Below, one piece after another: positions 1 to 51,878 of a stretch of DNA of 64,000 nucleotides. The notes under the pieces were generated by a model. The model was not told the DNA's origin, searched no databases, and worked only from the letters and a program-made list of their open reading frames with translations. Source of the DNA: Lampris incognitus (taxonomy: Eukaryota; Chordata; Actinopteri; Lampriformes; Lampridae). Position 1 is the stretch's first letter; each line of letters starts with the position of its first letter. Both the position numbers and the translations under genes were made by a program. The stretch lies in NCBI RefSeq assembly GCF_029633865.1, contig NC_079214.1:25838373-25902372 (forward strand), given 5' to 3'.

Positions 1-422
1 TGCGCATGCACATGGTTGGCTTGGATCGGGCAGCGACAGAGAGCAGCGTTGGTAGAGCGAGCTAGAGAGTGAATTAAGAGAAGGAGCGGCAATGGCGAGA
101 ACAAACTTTTTTTTTCGTTTTTCAGTAATACATGTTCTCTTGTCAGGAGAATTTGTTCTCCTTTTACTCACAAAGAGCAATATAATGTCCTTAGGCTTCC
201 ATCCCTGCCTGCTCTACTATTGCCTTCAGATGAGAGTTGAGTTGTGAATTTGTGGTTTTGATGTGGGAAGAGGAGCATATGATATACGTGGCGTTCAAAG
301 TCAAAATTGTGAGAACACTAGGCAACTGGGCAAAATTGTGAAGCCCTAGAGGCTAACGATTTAGCTAATGCTACCTAACAGTTAATGAGTCCATTTCTTT
401 TTTTCTTCTTGGACTTTTTTCA

Positions 423-849
423 CCCCTTTTTCTCCCCATTTGCACTTAGCCAATTGCCGTATTTTCCGAGAGATCTCAATGTCTGCTCCACCCCTCTGCC
501 AATCTGGGGAGGGCTGCAGACTGCCACATGCTTCCTCCAATACCTGTGGAGTCGCCAGCCACTTCTTTTTACCTGACAGTGAGGAGTTTCACCATAGGGA
601 CGTAGCACATGGGAGGATCATGCTATTCCCCCCAGTTCCCCCTCCCCCGTGAACAAGCGCCCCAACCGACCAGAGGAGAGGCGTTAGTGCAGCGACCAGG
701 ACACATACCCACATCCGGCTTCCCACTCACAGACACGGCCAATTGTGTCTCTAGGGACATCCGACCAAGCCGGAGGTAATATGGGGATTCAAACCGGTGA
801 TCCTCGTGTTGGTAGGCAACGGAATAGACTGCTACGCCACCTGGATGCC
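423..849 (-). repeat. tRNA-derived SINE (family A), reverse
   Basis: On the minus strand it reads from a tRNA-like head (start GGCATCCAGGTGGCGTAGC, B-box-like GGTTTGAATCC) through a body with CCTCCTCTGGTCGG and GGCGAAACTCC-type segments to a tail ending in GGGGAGAAAAAGG. The same ~430-bp sequence recurs at 1878, 11152, 38896, 42248, 45909, 61419 and 63786, which defines the family from this window alone. Confidence 0.85.
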
Positions 850-1877
850 TAATTCCTTAATTTTCAATGGGAAATGGCATATATAATGACAGAGGAAAAG
901 ACAAGGCTGTAAACATTATCTTCAGATATAGTATTTTTACATGACTCAAAAAGACTGTAAACAACTAAAATCACAATATCACTATACTCACCATGCACTA
1001 CAAAACAGATGTCAGTGGGCTCCGCTATTTTTTGAAAATGTCCGAATTGCGTCACATCTCGTGAACTTTGGGAGTTTACAGAAAACGTCTACCTCTGAAG
1101 CTGTGCATGGTGACCTTCTCACTAGATTTAGCTACTTTTACCCTCTTAGTGACTTTATTTCTACAAATTGACTAGGGACAAATTTAGCGACTTATTCAGA
1201 CCATCAGGGGCAAGCTGAGAAATATATTCAAATATTGTAATTCATTCCCATGCACACTCCTCAGAGTAATTGCAGTCCACAGCTCTTCTGCCGGGGTCTC
1301 TCCCTCTCCAGTCAGTGGGTGTTGGTGTGTAGGGCAGACAGGAGGATGCTGCTCGCCGCAGGAGGCGGAGTTCAGTTGTAGTGAGTTTCTATGTTTACGT
1401 TGAAGCTCTCACTCTGAAACTTTCTCTGGATTGGCACTTGTCAAAGCACGAGAAAGTGGTGCACTACAGTATATGTGCCATAGCTCTCATGCCATTCAAA
1501 TATTTTGTTGAAGATTTTTCTATTGAATCCAATTCAGCAATGTTGTAAAACGCTTTCATAACTTGTAAATATGTAAATAGTTCATTTGGTCTTGTAAATA
1601 TATAAGTAGTTCACTGGATCTTCTCCCCCACTTGGTAATTTTTTTTTTTTGGTTACTTTTTTACTTCAAATATACAGTGTCCCAGTAGTGAGTTTGTGGT
1701 TATTTTGCTAAATATTTCTCTATCTACTTTTTTTTTATGGCTTAATGTGATCTCTCTCTCCCTGCAACCAACACACCACTAAGCTTTATGCAAATGAATG
1801 TGTGATTATGTCATCAATATGCAAATGAATACATGCATCATCTGGCGACTTGGCAACACTGCATACCACAAGTGTCC

Positions 1878-2455
1878 AGGTAGTGTAGCAGTGTATTTCG
1901 TTGCCTACCTACATGGGGATCACCGGTTCAAATCTCTGTGTTACCTCTGGCTTGATCGGACAGCCCTACAGACACAACTGGTCTTGTCTGCGGGTGGGAA
2001 GCTAGATAATAATAATAATAATAATAATAAATCAATCTTATATAGCACTTTTCAAGTACTCAAAGTTGCTTTACAATAAGTGGAGTGAAACAAGACGACA
2101 GATGAACATAACACAGACATACAGGGGTGGATGGGAAGGGGGGGTATGAGAGATGTGATTATGTGTCCTGGTTGCTGCACTAGCACCTCCTCTGGTTGGT
2201 TGGGGCGCCTGTTAGGGGGGGAGGGGGAACTGGGGAGAATAGTGTGATCCTCCCACGTGCTATGTCCCCCTGGCGAAACTCCTCACTGTCAGGTGAAAAG
2301 AAGCGGCTGACGACTCCACATGTATCAGAGGAGGCATGTGGTAGACTGCAGCCCTCCTCAGATTGGCAGAGGGGGTGGAGCAGCGACCAGGACGGCACGG
2401 AAGAGTGGGGTAATTAGCCAAGTACAATTGGGGAGAAAAAGGGGAAATCCTACAA
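1878..2455 (+). repeat. SINE (family A), forward, interrupted
   Basis: Head with B-box-like GGTTCAAATC at 1923-1932, then the family body to 2006. It is interrupted at about 2008-2160 by an AAT repeat plus a second repeat containing TATAGCACTTTTCAAG, then resumes at TGTGTCCTGGTTGCTGCAC and runs to the GGGGAGAAAAAGGGG tail near 2447. It is a repeat broken by a later insertion. Confidence 0.8.
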
Positions 2456-2786
2456 ACAAAAAACAAAATGCTGCATACCACAACAGCAATTATTCATATG
2501 AACTCTTCTCGTGAACAAATAAGACCCCATTTGAAGGCACTGTAAGACAGAAAAAGAGGTTAATACTACTCAGGTGTGTATCATTGATCTTGATAGGAAA
2601 AAAATGCCTCACCTACAACCATTGTTGAAAACTTAAACAGTTTTAATAGCTACATCCCTTTTTGTGAATTATTTAATCGTATGAATTGAATCATATATGA
2701 TTCATGAATCAATTCATTTTTTTGTCTCTGTCCTTCACTTCCATCTTACGTTTCCTATATCCCTCCCTTTTTGAATTTGTGAATAG

Positions 2787-22507
<19,721 letters not shown>

Positions 22508-24197
22508 CCACCACAGGACTGAGACAGGCAGATGTTACCTGCAGCTGCTAATCCATTGTCAGCCTCAAACTCCCCTGAAAGGTTAAACCTGAACCATTAG
22601 GAGGGGAGAGGAATCTCTGACTCTGGGTCAGCAGTTAGGGGCAACTTCTTCCTGCTCCCAATAGCAAGAGGGGCTTGCCACCAAAGAGACAAGGGAGGAA
22701 TGGGGGACTGCATCATTTGATTCCCAAAGATGATTCTACATATCATAGATACAATCTTTCATGGCTTTTGTTTAAAATGCCAGCTGAATCTGGCTGTGTG
22801 AAAGATATGGTCAAATGAAGAATATAATGCCCTGACAAACAACTTCAGCTGTGTGTAGAGTGCTTTGGAGAGTGTGACTAAGTTTTGGAAGAGTAGGGTT
22901 TAGTTTTGTATGATGATATGTGGAATCAGGCACCACTTTGAAGGGCACATGGACTGCAGAAGGCTCTAATAGCTGAGTGTTTCAATGCTCAGCTTAGGTG
23001 GAAGAAAGCGGCGAGTTCCAATAGTTTGAAGTGACTCATTTCCTCCCCTCAGGTAAATGACTGAATAAAACTGGATATGTGAAAGTAAATATCAGGTTTC
23101 TTCTCCCCCCAGTTTATAGTTTGTTGGTGTGGAGATGAAGAGGAGGAATAGGGAATGTTAGGAGAGGAAAGGAACACACTATGTACTATTGAGATGTAGC
23201 CATGTCTTGAGCTTAAATGACTCCTTCTGCATATTTAAACTATTCTTTTCCATCTTTCCTACTGACTAGAATATTTCATATTTACTGGTGCTAGCAACAC
23301 AACCACATAGACTTCTGAATGCACTGTGCTACTCTACAAAACTCAGTAGTCAACAAAATGCAATCCCATCAGCCATTCTTAAGATTTCATGTCTTTGCAA
23401 CAAAACAGTTAGCTTCATACCTTGTCTGCTCTCCTCTATACTACATGTAAATTAAGTGTGTTTATACTGTAATAATCAATGCCACTTTTAATCTATGAAG
23501 CATTTGTAAACTAGAGGAACCCTTTTAATGGAGGGGTTTGTAACGGTGCTTATAATGACCAACTACTTCCTTTGTAAACTGTGTATACATATACACACCT
23601 GCACACACACACACACAACACACATTGTGATGATGCCAAACCTGGGCCTTCATGATTATGCACTGAGGTCTTCATGGCCATACATTCTCTCACAAGTACA
23701 ATCAGTGCTGCATCGCCACGGACCAACCTTAGACACCTGTCTGTGTTCCCTGTTCACATCAGTGAGGGTTTAGTTGTAAATTCACAATAAAAAAAAACAT
23801 ATTTTTGGTGTATATGTACTTACTGCTGTACTTTCTCCCATCTTCATCAGTCTTCTGAAAAAGTTTGAAAATGCCTGCCCTTATCTTGGATAGGTGTTTT
23901 TTTTCCTTCCAGTTAAGAGGAAACCAAGTCAAACCAATTGAGTATAAAAAAAAAAAAATTCAGAGAACATAAGAGACTAGAGATGTTATCCTTGTCTCAC
24001 AGTGCCCCCGTGTGGATATACGGAAGACCTGTTTATTTTTATTTACATGTCAAGACAACTAGAAATTACCTTTCACAAGTGGTGACGCAAGTATAAAAAT
24101 GAAATAAAAATTAGAAAAACTTTATTTATTCAACAGCCAAAGTATATTTAATTTTTTACAGCTCTACTCATCTGAATAGCAAAAATATTCGGCATTT
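22508..24197. other. fbn1 and dut 3' untranslated region, tail to tail
   Basis: Between the fbn1 stop and the dut stop there are 1,690 bp and no coding frame. Candidate fbn1 poly(A) signals AATAAA lie at 23064-23069 and 23786-23791. A reverse-strand AATAAA for dut lies at 24121-24126, 72 bp beyond its stop. The 3' ends are therefore probably only a few hundred bases apart. Confidence 0.7.
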
Positions 24198-25951
24198 TCA
24201 GTTGCGTCCAGTTGAGCCAAAACCTCCAGCTCCACGTTCTGTTTCATCCAGCGTCTGACACAAATAAAAAGGAAAAAGAAGTCTGTAGTAGAAAACTGTA
24301 GTAGTGAAAGAAATCCACTGACATGCTTTTAACAGTGGCTGGAAAAATACGTTTTCCCAAGTTATGTGTATATTGTGTGCATCTGGTAGCGGTGCATCGG
24401 ACCACTGTTTGATAATGGGAGTGAAGAGGTGTTGGAGAGCATGTTACCTGAAGCTCCACAAGATCTGGGTAGCAGATCTTCTCACACACTAGCTGAGCCA
24501 CTCGGTCACCTTTTTTCACTGGCAGACGAGGGAACAGAGATACAAGATAAAGCTCAGTTATCAGTTTGCACCAGTTGTCTTCTTAAACACAACTAGAGCA
24601 GACAGATTATCTAGTTTGCTTGACATACATACAATGGCCTCCAAAAGTGTTTGTAAGGAAAAGCATATTTCCAGTTTTGGACTGATTACTTTAGATATGA
24701 AAAGAAAATAACTTCTCAAATCCAGCCACCTTCCATTTGAAGGGCATTTGTGGCCACTTTAAATCATCAGTTAAAACTGCAGCCACTGTTGGTATGAACT
24801 ATCCCAAATTCAGGCAACCATGGGGATCTTGACAATGCATTCACATTCACCTATGTTAACATTTATTATGCGCTTCAATTCCTAATGTAACTGTTAAGTG
24901 GATTATGATTGATGATGAATGAGATTTTCACACAACCATTTCAATCTTGATACATGGCTTAATTAAAAAAAAATGCATTATCAAACTAGCCTTAAAAGGA
25001 TCACATTCCTCCAAGACAGTTAAAAAAATGAATGAGTAGCTGCTTCTCTGCGTTATTTTATTTCCCATTAGATTCCATGGAAAAAGTACTAAATGGACAG
25101 TGATGCTACATCTCACCTTCAAAGGGTTCCTTACTGAAGTTGAAAAGCACAACTCCTACATTCCCTCTGTAGTCCTCATCTACAACTCCAGCTGAGAAAA
25201 AAAGAAATGGTTGAAATGGTTGGGCAAACATGGCGTATTACAGGAAGCCGTTCACATAGATTCTCATTGCAGTCAAATACATAAGCTGTGTATAACTCAC
25301 CGCCAACATCAATGAAATGTTTTGCTGCCAGTCCAGATCTAGGTGCTGAGATGGAATAATGAGAAAAGACATTAAATTGCTTGCTCTGCATCGGCTTTAA
25401 TGTTGATCACTGGTAAAATACTCGAACTTTATGACAAAGCTACGTTTTTAAACAGTCCACACAACTCTTAGAAACACAGTGAACTGCAAGAAATTAAAAA
25501 AAACCCACAGTGAACTGCAAGAAAGTTTAAACTGGAGGGAATTAATATGCAATTTCCAAGAGCAAGCTAACATGGTTTGGTGCAACAAACACTCACCCAC
25601 TCTCCCATAGTGGCCAGACGGCACCGCGATCTGGATGTCTGTCTTCACGATGGCCTTATCCATAGCTCCAATGACGTAATCATAAGCACTTCGTAGATTG
25701 AAAAAGGAAGCAATTAATTGAGATATCACAGAAAGTTGAATCGGTTCATCGCCGAAATGAGTCAAACTGATTTTCTTACCTGGATTATTGAGCATGCATA
25801 AAGACAACTGATAGATATGTAAACCTTCTTTTGATATATATATTGAGGCCTTCCTCAGATGCGTTTCAAACCTACTGACGTGAAAACATTTGCCCATCGA
25901 ATGTCAGTCATATATTCACGTCACTCTTATATGTGTGTGTGTGTGTGTGTG

Positions 25952-26006
<55 letters not shown>

Positions 26007-26294
26007 AACGTTGAAAAGTCAATAAATCGTCATTCAGTCATTCCTTCGAGTCTAAAGGCTCATTTGAGCCCACAAAAACGTACTTTGCATGCTGTAACTT
26101 GCTTGAATTTCAACTTTCACAAACCTGTATAGGTCATAGCCTGCAGCTTTAGCTGAACCTCTTGTGGGAGCGGTGGCACGCTCGGAAAGTTTTGCAAATT
26201 TAAGAACAGGTCGGGCGTCTTCTGCAGGCAATTCAGTGTTTCTCCTCTTCAGCGGAGAAACAGTGGAAGCATCTGTAACTTCTAGCGATGGCAT
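24198..26294 (-). CDS. dut: Deoxyuridine 5'-triphosphate nucleotidohydrolase (dUTPase)
   Basis: Hydrolyses dUTP to dUMP and pyrophosphate, keeping uracil out of DNA and supplying dTMP synthesis; homotrimer. Six exons in transcript order: 26125-26294, 25597-25688, 25301-25345, 25117-25191, 24448-24518, 24198-24254, totalling 510 nt and 169 aa. All five trimeric dUTPase motifs are visible: AGYDLYS (~51-57), PRSGLA (~88-93), [18 protein letters not shown] and [10 protein letters not shown] before the stop. Phases close at every junction. The start ATG at 26294 gives [10 protein letters not shown] and an N-terminal length close to the human nuclear form (164 aa); it also has an SPLKRR stretch suggestive of a nuclear signal. 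A mitochondrial alternative first exon was not found. Intron 1 contains a GT/AT repeat (25933-26001). Confidence 0.96.
25933..26001. repeat. (GT)n/(AT)n microsatellite in dut intron 1
   Basis: A short GT run passes into a perfect AT run of about 45 bp, between dut exons 1 and 2. Confidence 0.92.
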
Positions 26295-27429
26295 GTTGAG
26301 AAAGTGAATGAAAATGCAAAAAAAAAGGATATTCTAAATCTACTGAACAACTTTGTAGTCGGGTAATTACAAAAACACGACAATGGCGATATCTTTTCCA
26401 GTGACTCCTTTCCCAGTATGACTTGCTTGTGTGCTCTTTCCCGCGCTGCTGTTTGAGAGCCAACCATATCCGTCGCTGCAGACGTGTAGCTGCAGAAATT
26501 TGACGCTAGAGTGTGGGCGTGTCGACACGCGTCCCAACCCCTAACCCTTAATTCAACAACCGTGAAATGGTTTTGACGGACAGAGGATTGTAAGCCTCTG
26601 ATTGGCCAATTTAAGTGATTGACAGTTACCCCGCCCCTCTGACAGTCTCCGGTCTGCAGACACACTTGCTCGAATCTCGAACATAAAATCAATCATGCAT
26701 TTGGCAACTCAAAAAAATAAAAAATTACAAGATTATCCTGAATGTAAATACCAACAGTGGAAAGAAATTGTCGATATGATATTTATTCAACACAAAACTT
26801 TGAATTGCCGAGAAATAATCTGTCCGTAACTATGGTAACGCTTCCATTTCTGGGGCAAAACCAACATGGCCACCATTCTCTGTTTACGCAGACTACAAGG
26901 TAAATGTGTCAGCTAGTGACGGCGGTTTTATCCCAGCCATCGTACCATACTAACTACTTAAACGGGACTGGAGCAAAACATTTTAAAAAAAAGAATAAAA
27001 ACAGAAAAAGAAATCATGTTTCTGAAGGACAGGATTTCGGTGCATGTCTGACAAACATCCAATGTAGCAACAATTGATATTACGCTAGGCTAGATAACCG
27101 AAGCTAGTAATTACTGCGGGACAATGTATATGGATGCTAGTTGTCCCCTCTAACCAGACTATCTTGCCTTTGCTTCGGACGAACATCTGCATGTGGAGTC
27201 CCATTCGCGGGAAAAACGGAGCCGCGACAAAAGGAAAGAAAGATTGCCGGTGTCCCATTTGTCCAAGTAGTGTTCGCATCATCTTGCTTGCTAACATTAG
27301 CGACGTCTCCGTCGGTAGCAATACGCCACCTCCTGCAGTATTTCCCATTGACCCTGCCGAATGGCATCACGGAAATATCATAACTAGCACAGGTCGCTCT
27401 GAACACAAAACAATTAAATGTGTGTAAGT
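26295..27429. other. dut promoter region with possible divergent transcript
   Basis: This region is relatively rich in CG dinucleotides, especially 27170-27380, where several frames are open on both strands, as expected of an unmethylated promoter region. At 26866-26900 a good start context (CAACATGGCC) opens a short frame MATILCLRRLQ ending at AAG|GTAAAT, a convincing splice donor; a strong acceptor (CCCCTCTAACCAG) lies at 27148-27160. This could be the first intron of a divergent gene or noncoding RNA sharing the dut promoter. I cannot name it. Confidence 0.35.
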
Positions 27430-27552
27430 CAAGTCACTTTTATTTGTATAGCCCAATATCACAAATGACAAATTTGCCTCAGTGTTTACCTTTCATTTGC
27501 AACGATCAACTTGAAAAGAGGCAGTTAACTGATCATGTAGGCAATTTCATGT

Positions 27553-27616
27553 AGGGATAGGCTCCAGCCTCCCCGCGACCCTGAATAGGATAAGCGGGTA
27601 TAGATGGATGGATGGA
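27553..27616 (+). repeat. SINE family B tail fragment
   Basis: GATAGGCTCCAGCCTCCCCG to GGATAAGCGGGTATAGATGG is the family-B tail alone. It is preceded from about 27430 by another common repeat containing TTTTATTTGTATAGCCC. Confidence 0.7.
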
Positions 27617-28002
27617 CGGCGGTGTGTTGGCACTTCCGACAACAATGTAATGTTTTACATTTGATAATTTATGGGACAAATAAGACACTAGTCTACATGG
27701 CGGGGATTAACCTTTTCATTAATGAAGTTGGATTTTAAATTCAAGTGTATTAGAAGTGCTTGAACATGTGCTCCGTGAAATCCTATCAGAATAGACTTTT
27801 CTTCGTTTTCTGCATTTGAAACTTCTAGTTACAGAGACAGTAATTGATGGATCAACTTTCAGGATGAATACTGAACATTCAGTTATTCACAACTCTGTGA
27901 CATTTGAAATCGTTCAATACTTGACCTAGATCATCTCCCACTCATATTAACGTTTCAAAATTCACCGAAGATATCACAGCTCTTGTTACTGACTTCAATA
28001 AG

Positions 28003-30255
28003 GTGGGCAATATTGAGAGTGATGTTTCAGTGGTGATCAAGTCACACGAGGTGTACCAAGCTATAAACAAGCTTTCTGTTAACAAAGCAAGTGGTTTAGC
28101 TCATATTACTGCTGAACACATCAAATATGCCAGTCCAAAGATAGCTCCTCTCCTTGCTATTTGTTTTACTGGCTTTATAAGCCATGACTTGTTGCCAGAC
28201 TCAATGTTGTCTGTACTGTTAGTGCCAGTCATTAAGGCTGGTAAAATATGCACTCTAGATAACTACAGGCCTATGGCTCTAGCCAGCATACTGTCAAAAG
28301 TCCTAGAAAAAATCCTGCTGGATAAGGTGCATGAATTTATCAACTCCACAGATAACCAGTTTGGTTTTAAAGCTAAACATGGCACTCACTTATGTATATA
28401 TGCCTTAAAGGAAATTATTAACAAATATAGAGGCCAAAACTCATTGGTTCTTATGTGTTTTATTGATGCTTCTAAAGCTTTTGGTCGTGTTAATCATAGA
28501 ATGTTATTTGTTAAATTGAGTCAAGGAAGGGTGCCAAAATACATTGTGAGAATCCTGGCTTACTGGTGTGCCCACCAGACTATGCAAGTAAAATGGGGTA
28601 ATAGTGTCTCATCTCTCTCATCTTATCTTCAGCCGCTTCTCCGGGTCGGGTCGCGGTGGCAGCAAGCTAAGTAGAGCACTCCAGACGTCCCTCTCCCCAG
28701 CAACGCCCTCCAGCTCCTCCTGGGGGATCCCAAGGCGTTCCCAGGCCAGATTGGACATGTAGTCCCTTCAGCACGTTCTGGGTCTACCCCACGGTCTCCT
28801 CTCAGTTGGCTGTGCCCGGTAAACGTCCAAAGGAAGGCGACCAGGAGGCATCCTAATCAGATGCCCGAACCATCTCAACTGGCTCCTTTCGATGCGAAGG
28901 AGCAGCGGCTCTACTACGAGCTCTCTCCGGATGTCCGAGCTCCTCACCCTATCTCTAAGGCTGAGTCCAGACACCCTATGGTGGAAACTCATTTCAGCCG
29001 CTTGTATCCGTGATCTCAACCTTTCGGTCTCTACCTAAAGCTCATGACCATAGGTGAGGATTAGAACGAAGATTGACTGGTAAATTGAGAGCTTTGCCTC
29101 CCGGCTCAGCTCCTTCTTCGCCACAACGGTCCGGTACAACGTCCGTATTACTGCTGATGCTGCACCAATCCGCCTGTCAATCTCCCGCTCCATCCTACCC
29201 TCACTCGTGGGGTAATGGTGTTTCAGCTCCATCCTACCCTCACTTATGGGGTAATAGTGTTTCAGCCCCATTTGGGGTTAGCAATGGTGTCAGACAAGGG
29301 GGAATTCTTTCTCTAGTTTGCTACAATTTATATATTGACGATTTGTCCAAGCAGTTGAAAGCCTGTAACACTGGGTGCATGACTGGTAATACCTTGTTGA
29401 ACCATATTATGTATGCAGATGACCTTGTCATTCTTAGTCCCTGTAGCGCTGGTCCCCAGCAGCTGCTTGGTGTATGTTCTGTGTATGGTGTGGAGCAGGA
29501 TATCAAATATAACACTAGTAAGAGTGTTGTCATGATCTGCAGAACCAAAGAGGTCAATTATCTAAAATGCCCTGGTTTTAAATGGTCTGATAATAATCTT
29601 GGGGTATGTAATAAGATGAAATATCTTGAACATTATATTACTGAACAAATGACCGACGATGATGATATTTATTAGGCAATGCTGCATGATGTATGCACAA
29701 GCAAACACTCTCTCAAGTTTGGTATGTGTTCAGTTAATGTGAAGATGTCTCTGATCAGAGCATATTGTACACCACTCTATACTGCACACCTGTGGTCAAA
29801 CTAAAAAAAAAAGCAAGCTTACAAAGGTTTCGAGTAGCTTATAATGATGCTATGAGAATACTACTAAAAAGACCTAGATGGTGTAGTGCAAGTGAAATGT
29901 TTGTGGCTGCAGGAGTCAGTACCTTTCAGGCTCTTCTAAGAAAGCTCATGTAAAAATGTATTTGCTGGCTCAGTGACTCTGATAATGTAATCATCAGGAG
30001 TTTAACTACTAATATAAGATTCAGTGCCACACGCTACCAATGCCAGCAGTAGGACCACTGGTATAGCTGCCTTCTTTTAACACACTGATTTGTTCCATTT
30101 ATGTTATTTTATTGTGTTTCCTCTATGTATTGTCCAGGGTTTATCTTTTACCTATGGTTCTTATCTTTTATGGCTTCATTTTTTCTTTTTCTTTTTTTCT
30201 CACCTTGTCTTTGTCTGTTATGGACCCTGAGTCTGCAATAAAGTTTTTTTTTTAA
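28003..30255 (+). mobile_element. Degenerate non-LTR retrotransposon (LINE), reverse-transcriptase part
   Basis: Reverse-transcriptase frames at 28003-28611 (NYRPMALASILSKVLEK, FIDASKAFGRVNH) and 29265-29675 (NGVRQGGILS, YADDLVILS near 29412) belong to one coding region interrupted by a second LINE. Weaker frames of the C-terminal region follow to about 29955. The 3' end carries CTGCAATAAAG plus a T-rich/A-rich tail near 30238-30255. The 5' end is not defined and the endonuclease part was not seen, so this is a truncated dead copy. It is a LINE from its RT motifs and lack of LTRs; the clade is uncertain. Confidence 0.8.
28612..29246 (-). mobile_element. Second LINE fragment nested inside the first
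   Basis: The minus strand codes the C-terminal end of a different non-LTR element (REIDRRIGAASAVIRTLYRT, SIYQSIFVLILTYGHEL, then RSQLRWFGHLIRMPPGRLP). The host LINE frame is cut at KWGNSVS and resumes with the same residues. The duplicated target TGGGGTAATAGTGTCTCA is at 28594-28611, with one mismatch at 29247-29264. The 5' junction also has a 39-bp tandem duplication (29169-29246 region). Confidence 0.8.
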
Positions 30256-31242
30256 TGGAATTGAATTGACTAGAGACGAAGTACGTTTTTCTTTTATAGA
30301 ATATCTATTTTCTGCAGCTCACACAAACCCCAATCAAATTATTTGAATTAGTCTTTTGAGTTGAGATGAAAACACTGCTCTAAAAATGTCTCCTAGGGTT
30401 CATCACATCTTTATACTTCAGATGATCCCTGGTGGCATCAGTTACACACATACCCTCTATTCACTCTGACATTCTTTCTACTTTCATAACACATTTTATT
30501 AACATTTCAGTGAGTGCAGGAGATCTTGATTTGTCTTACATGAGCACTGATACCCAAACTCACTTTTTGCTTTTACTTCTCTCTTGATTGAAAAATCCCT
30601 GAATCCTCCCTGAATCTGCATGTGACACTCAGTTGCTCACATTCATCCAACCCTGTCCCATTCAGTGTCTCAGGTACCATGTGGCTCTGTGTCAAGGCTG
30701 CTTAATTGCATTGAATGCAGACAGTTGTCCTCCTCCGCTCATAACAGTAAATTAAACGAGTGATCGGAACAAAAATATGAAAAAAATCTTTTATTTATTC
30801 ATTCATTCAGTCATCATATTAGGTAATCACAAAATTAATTAAATATAAGAAAAACAAGCCGAAACAAAATGAATAAACAAAAAAAATTTTCAAAATATAC
30901 AAAACATTTATGAATACAAGCTCTTGTTTGACAGGTGACTTTCCATTAACACATGGGAGTGTGATGTGAAAACAAAAGTACTCATAATTTATAGTAAAAG
31001 TTTATACATTCTATGATTGTATGATTTATAATAAACGTTTAATTTTTCTTATTCTTAATTTTTATTTTATAAAAGTAATAAAAACAATTCACAACAAAAG
31101 TAATTCATAGTAATTTATAATACACCACCATACACAGTATCTTACACTCCTCAATGCATATCAAACAAATGTTTTTAAAAAAAAAGTAGGCCACATACCA
31201 CAGGCTAACCTAGTAATAAAGCCAGTGCCTGTGGCTATTATT

Positions 31243-31477
31243 CCATCCATCCATCCACCCATTATCTGAACCACTTATCCTGCTCTCGGGGTCGCGGGGA
31301 TGCTGGAGCCTATTCCAGCAGTCATTGGGCGGCAGATGGGGAGACACCCTGGACAGGCCGCCAGGCCATCACAGAGCCCAACCCCCCCCACACACACACA
31401 CATTCCCTCAACCCCAATATATATATATTTTTTATTTATATATACATATACATATATATATATATATACATACACAT

Positions 31478-31511
<34 letters not shown>
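31243..31511 (-). repeat. SINE family B tail (reverse) plus CA/TA microsatellite
   Basis: CCATCCATCCACCCATTATC to CTGGACAGGCCGCCAGGCC is the reverse family-B tail. It continues into CACACA, TATATA and TACACA runs, matching the internal GT microsatellite of the full copy at 37285. Confidence 0.75.
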
Positions 31512-31512
<1 letters not shown>

Positions 31513-31766
31513 GTATATAAAGATAAAGACTGGCAAATGCAAATGTCCATGCATTTGCTTTATAATTAATGGAGTAGATGATGCAGTGACTTGTAATGCG
31601 ATTATGCCCCATTGGAGGCTATCTTGTGCATCTGTACTTTAGCCATTAGACTGTTATCAGATTTTGGTTATACAATGAAAAGGCACAAATAATTTTGCAT
31701 AGCGTTCGACTTACATTGTGAGTGCCTAAATGGAGTAAGTGCGTTTCACCAAAGCTTAAGAATGTG

Positions 31767-31769
<3 letters not shown>

Positions 31770-31856
<87 letters not shown>
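31770..31856. repeat. (AC)n microsatellite
   Basis: Over 40 uninterrupted AC units. Confidence 0.97.
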
Positions 31857-31857
<1 letters not shown>

Positions 31858-32578
31858 ATACTCATCCCTCAGGTTAAAGTGTCTAAACTTTGACTGTGTT
31901 CTGAAGTTCATGTTCTGGACTTGCTCCTGCACAAAATGGGAAGCAGAGTATCATTTAAAATATTAGTTGCATGGAGCTGTTGAATTTTTACTGCAGCAGC
32001 CAGATTGTCTGAGTTCACTATCTAAACTGTCTTGCAAGCCTGGAGCCATCCCGCACCAGGTCACAACCCACCCAAACCTCTTTATGTACATGGCAGGCAG
32101 AGGGGTAAAAAAAACAACAACATTGCTCTAAACTGTGATTGAGAATGATTGGCATCTTTCGGTCTCTCTTTCATGCCATACGAACACATTTCTAAACCTG
32201 ACAATTTGTTATGTGTCTCAGAATTAGATAATCAGTAGTTCAAGGGAGGGACGCAAAAATGGTTGCACGGGGGTGTTGTAATGTCAAGTGAAAGTAAAGA
32301 ATCTTAGCATTTCCCAATGAAACTGGAGTATTTTTTCTCTTTTTTTTTAAAACCAGGATCAAAGACCATTTATGAATACTGTACACTCAACAAGCCAACA
32401 AAAATGCTTCACTTTGAGTATTTTACGGCGGAAAATGGCCTGGAAAAATTAAATGCCATTTTAAGTCTCTGGTATGCTTCATTGAACGTAGTGTGATATT
32501 ATGATACCAATGTAGCTGCTTAGGTCCTAACTAGCAAGGTCAGTTGAAGCGACCATTGTTCCGCATCCTGTGAGGTGC

Positions 32579-51878
<19,300 letters not shown>

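Larger units (their letters stand above)
1..2786 (+). other. fbn1 intron sequence with two SINEs
   Basis: No cbEGF or TB exon is visible left of 2787, so this is at least 2.8 kb of the intron before the first exon in the window. It contains a reverse SINE (423-849), an interrupted forward SINE (1878-2455), a short AAT repeat at 2009-2030 and otherwise AT-rich unique sequence. The first ~110 bases are slightly GC-rich and I do not recognise them. Confidence 0.7.
30256..32578. other. Spacer downstream of slc12a1
   Basis: AT-rich spacer with no coding frame. It includes a family-B SINE tail (31243-31390), CA/TA microsatellites (31391-31511) and a long AC repeat (31770-31856). The part nearest 32579 is presumably slc12a1 3' UTR; I could not choose its poly(A) signal. 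Confidence 0.6.

Noticed and set aside
27134-27427. 97-codon open frame in the CG-rich block right of dut
   Set aside because: Several frames on both strands are open here, as expected from CG-rich DNA. No recognised domain, so not called as a gene, only noted as a possible promoter/exon area.
28003-29675. Reverse transcriptase read as a retrovirus or LTR element
   Set aside because: No LTRs, capsid, protease or integrase. RT motifs and the tail fit a LINE. No LTR or virus-like element was found anywhere in the window.
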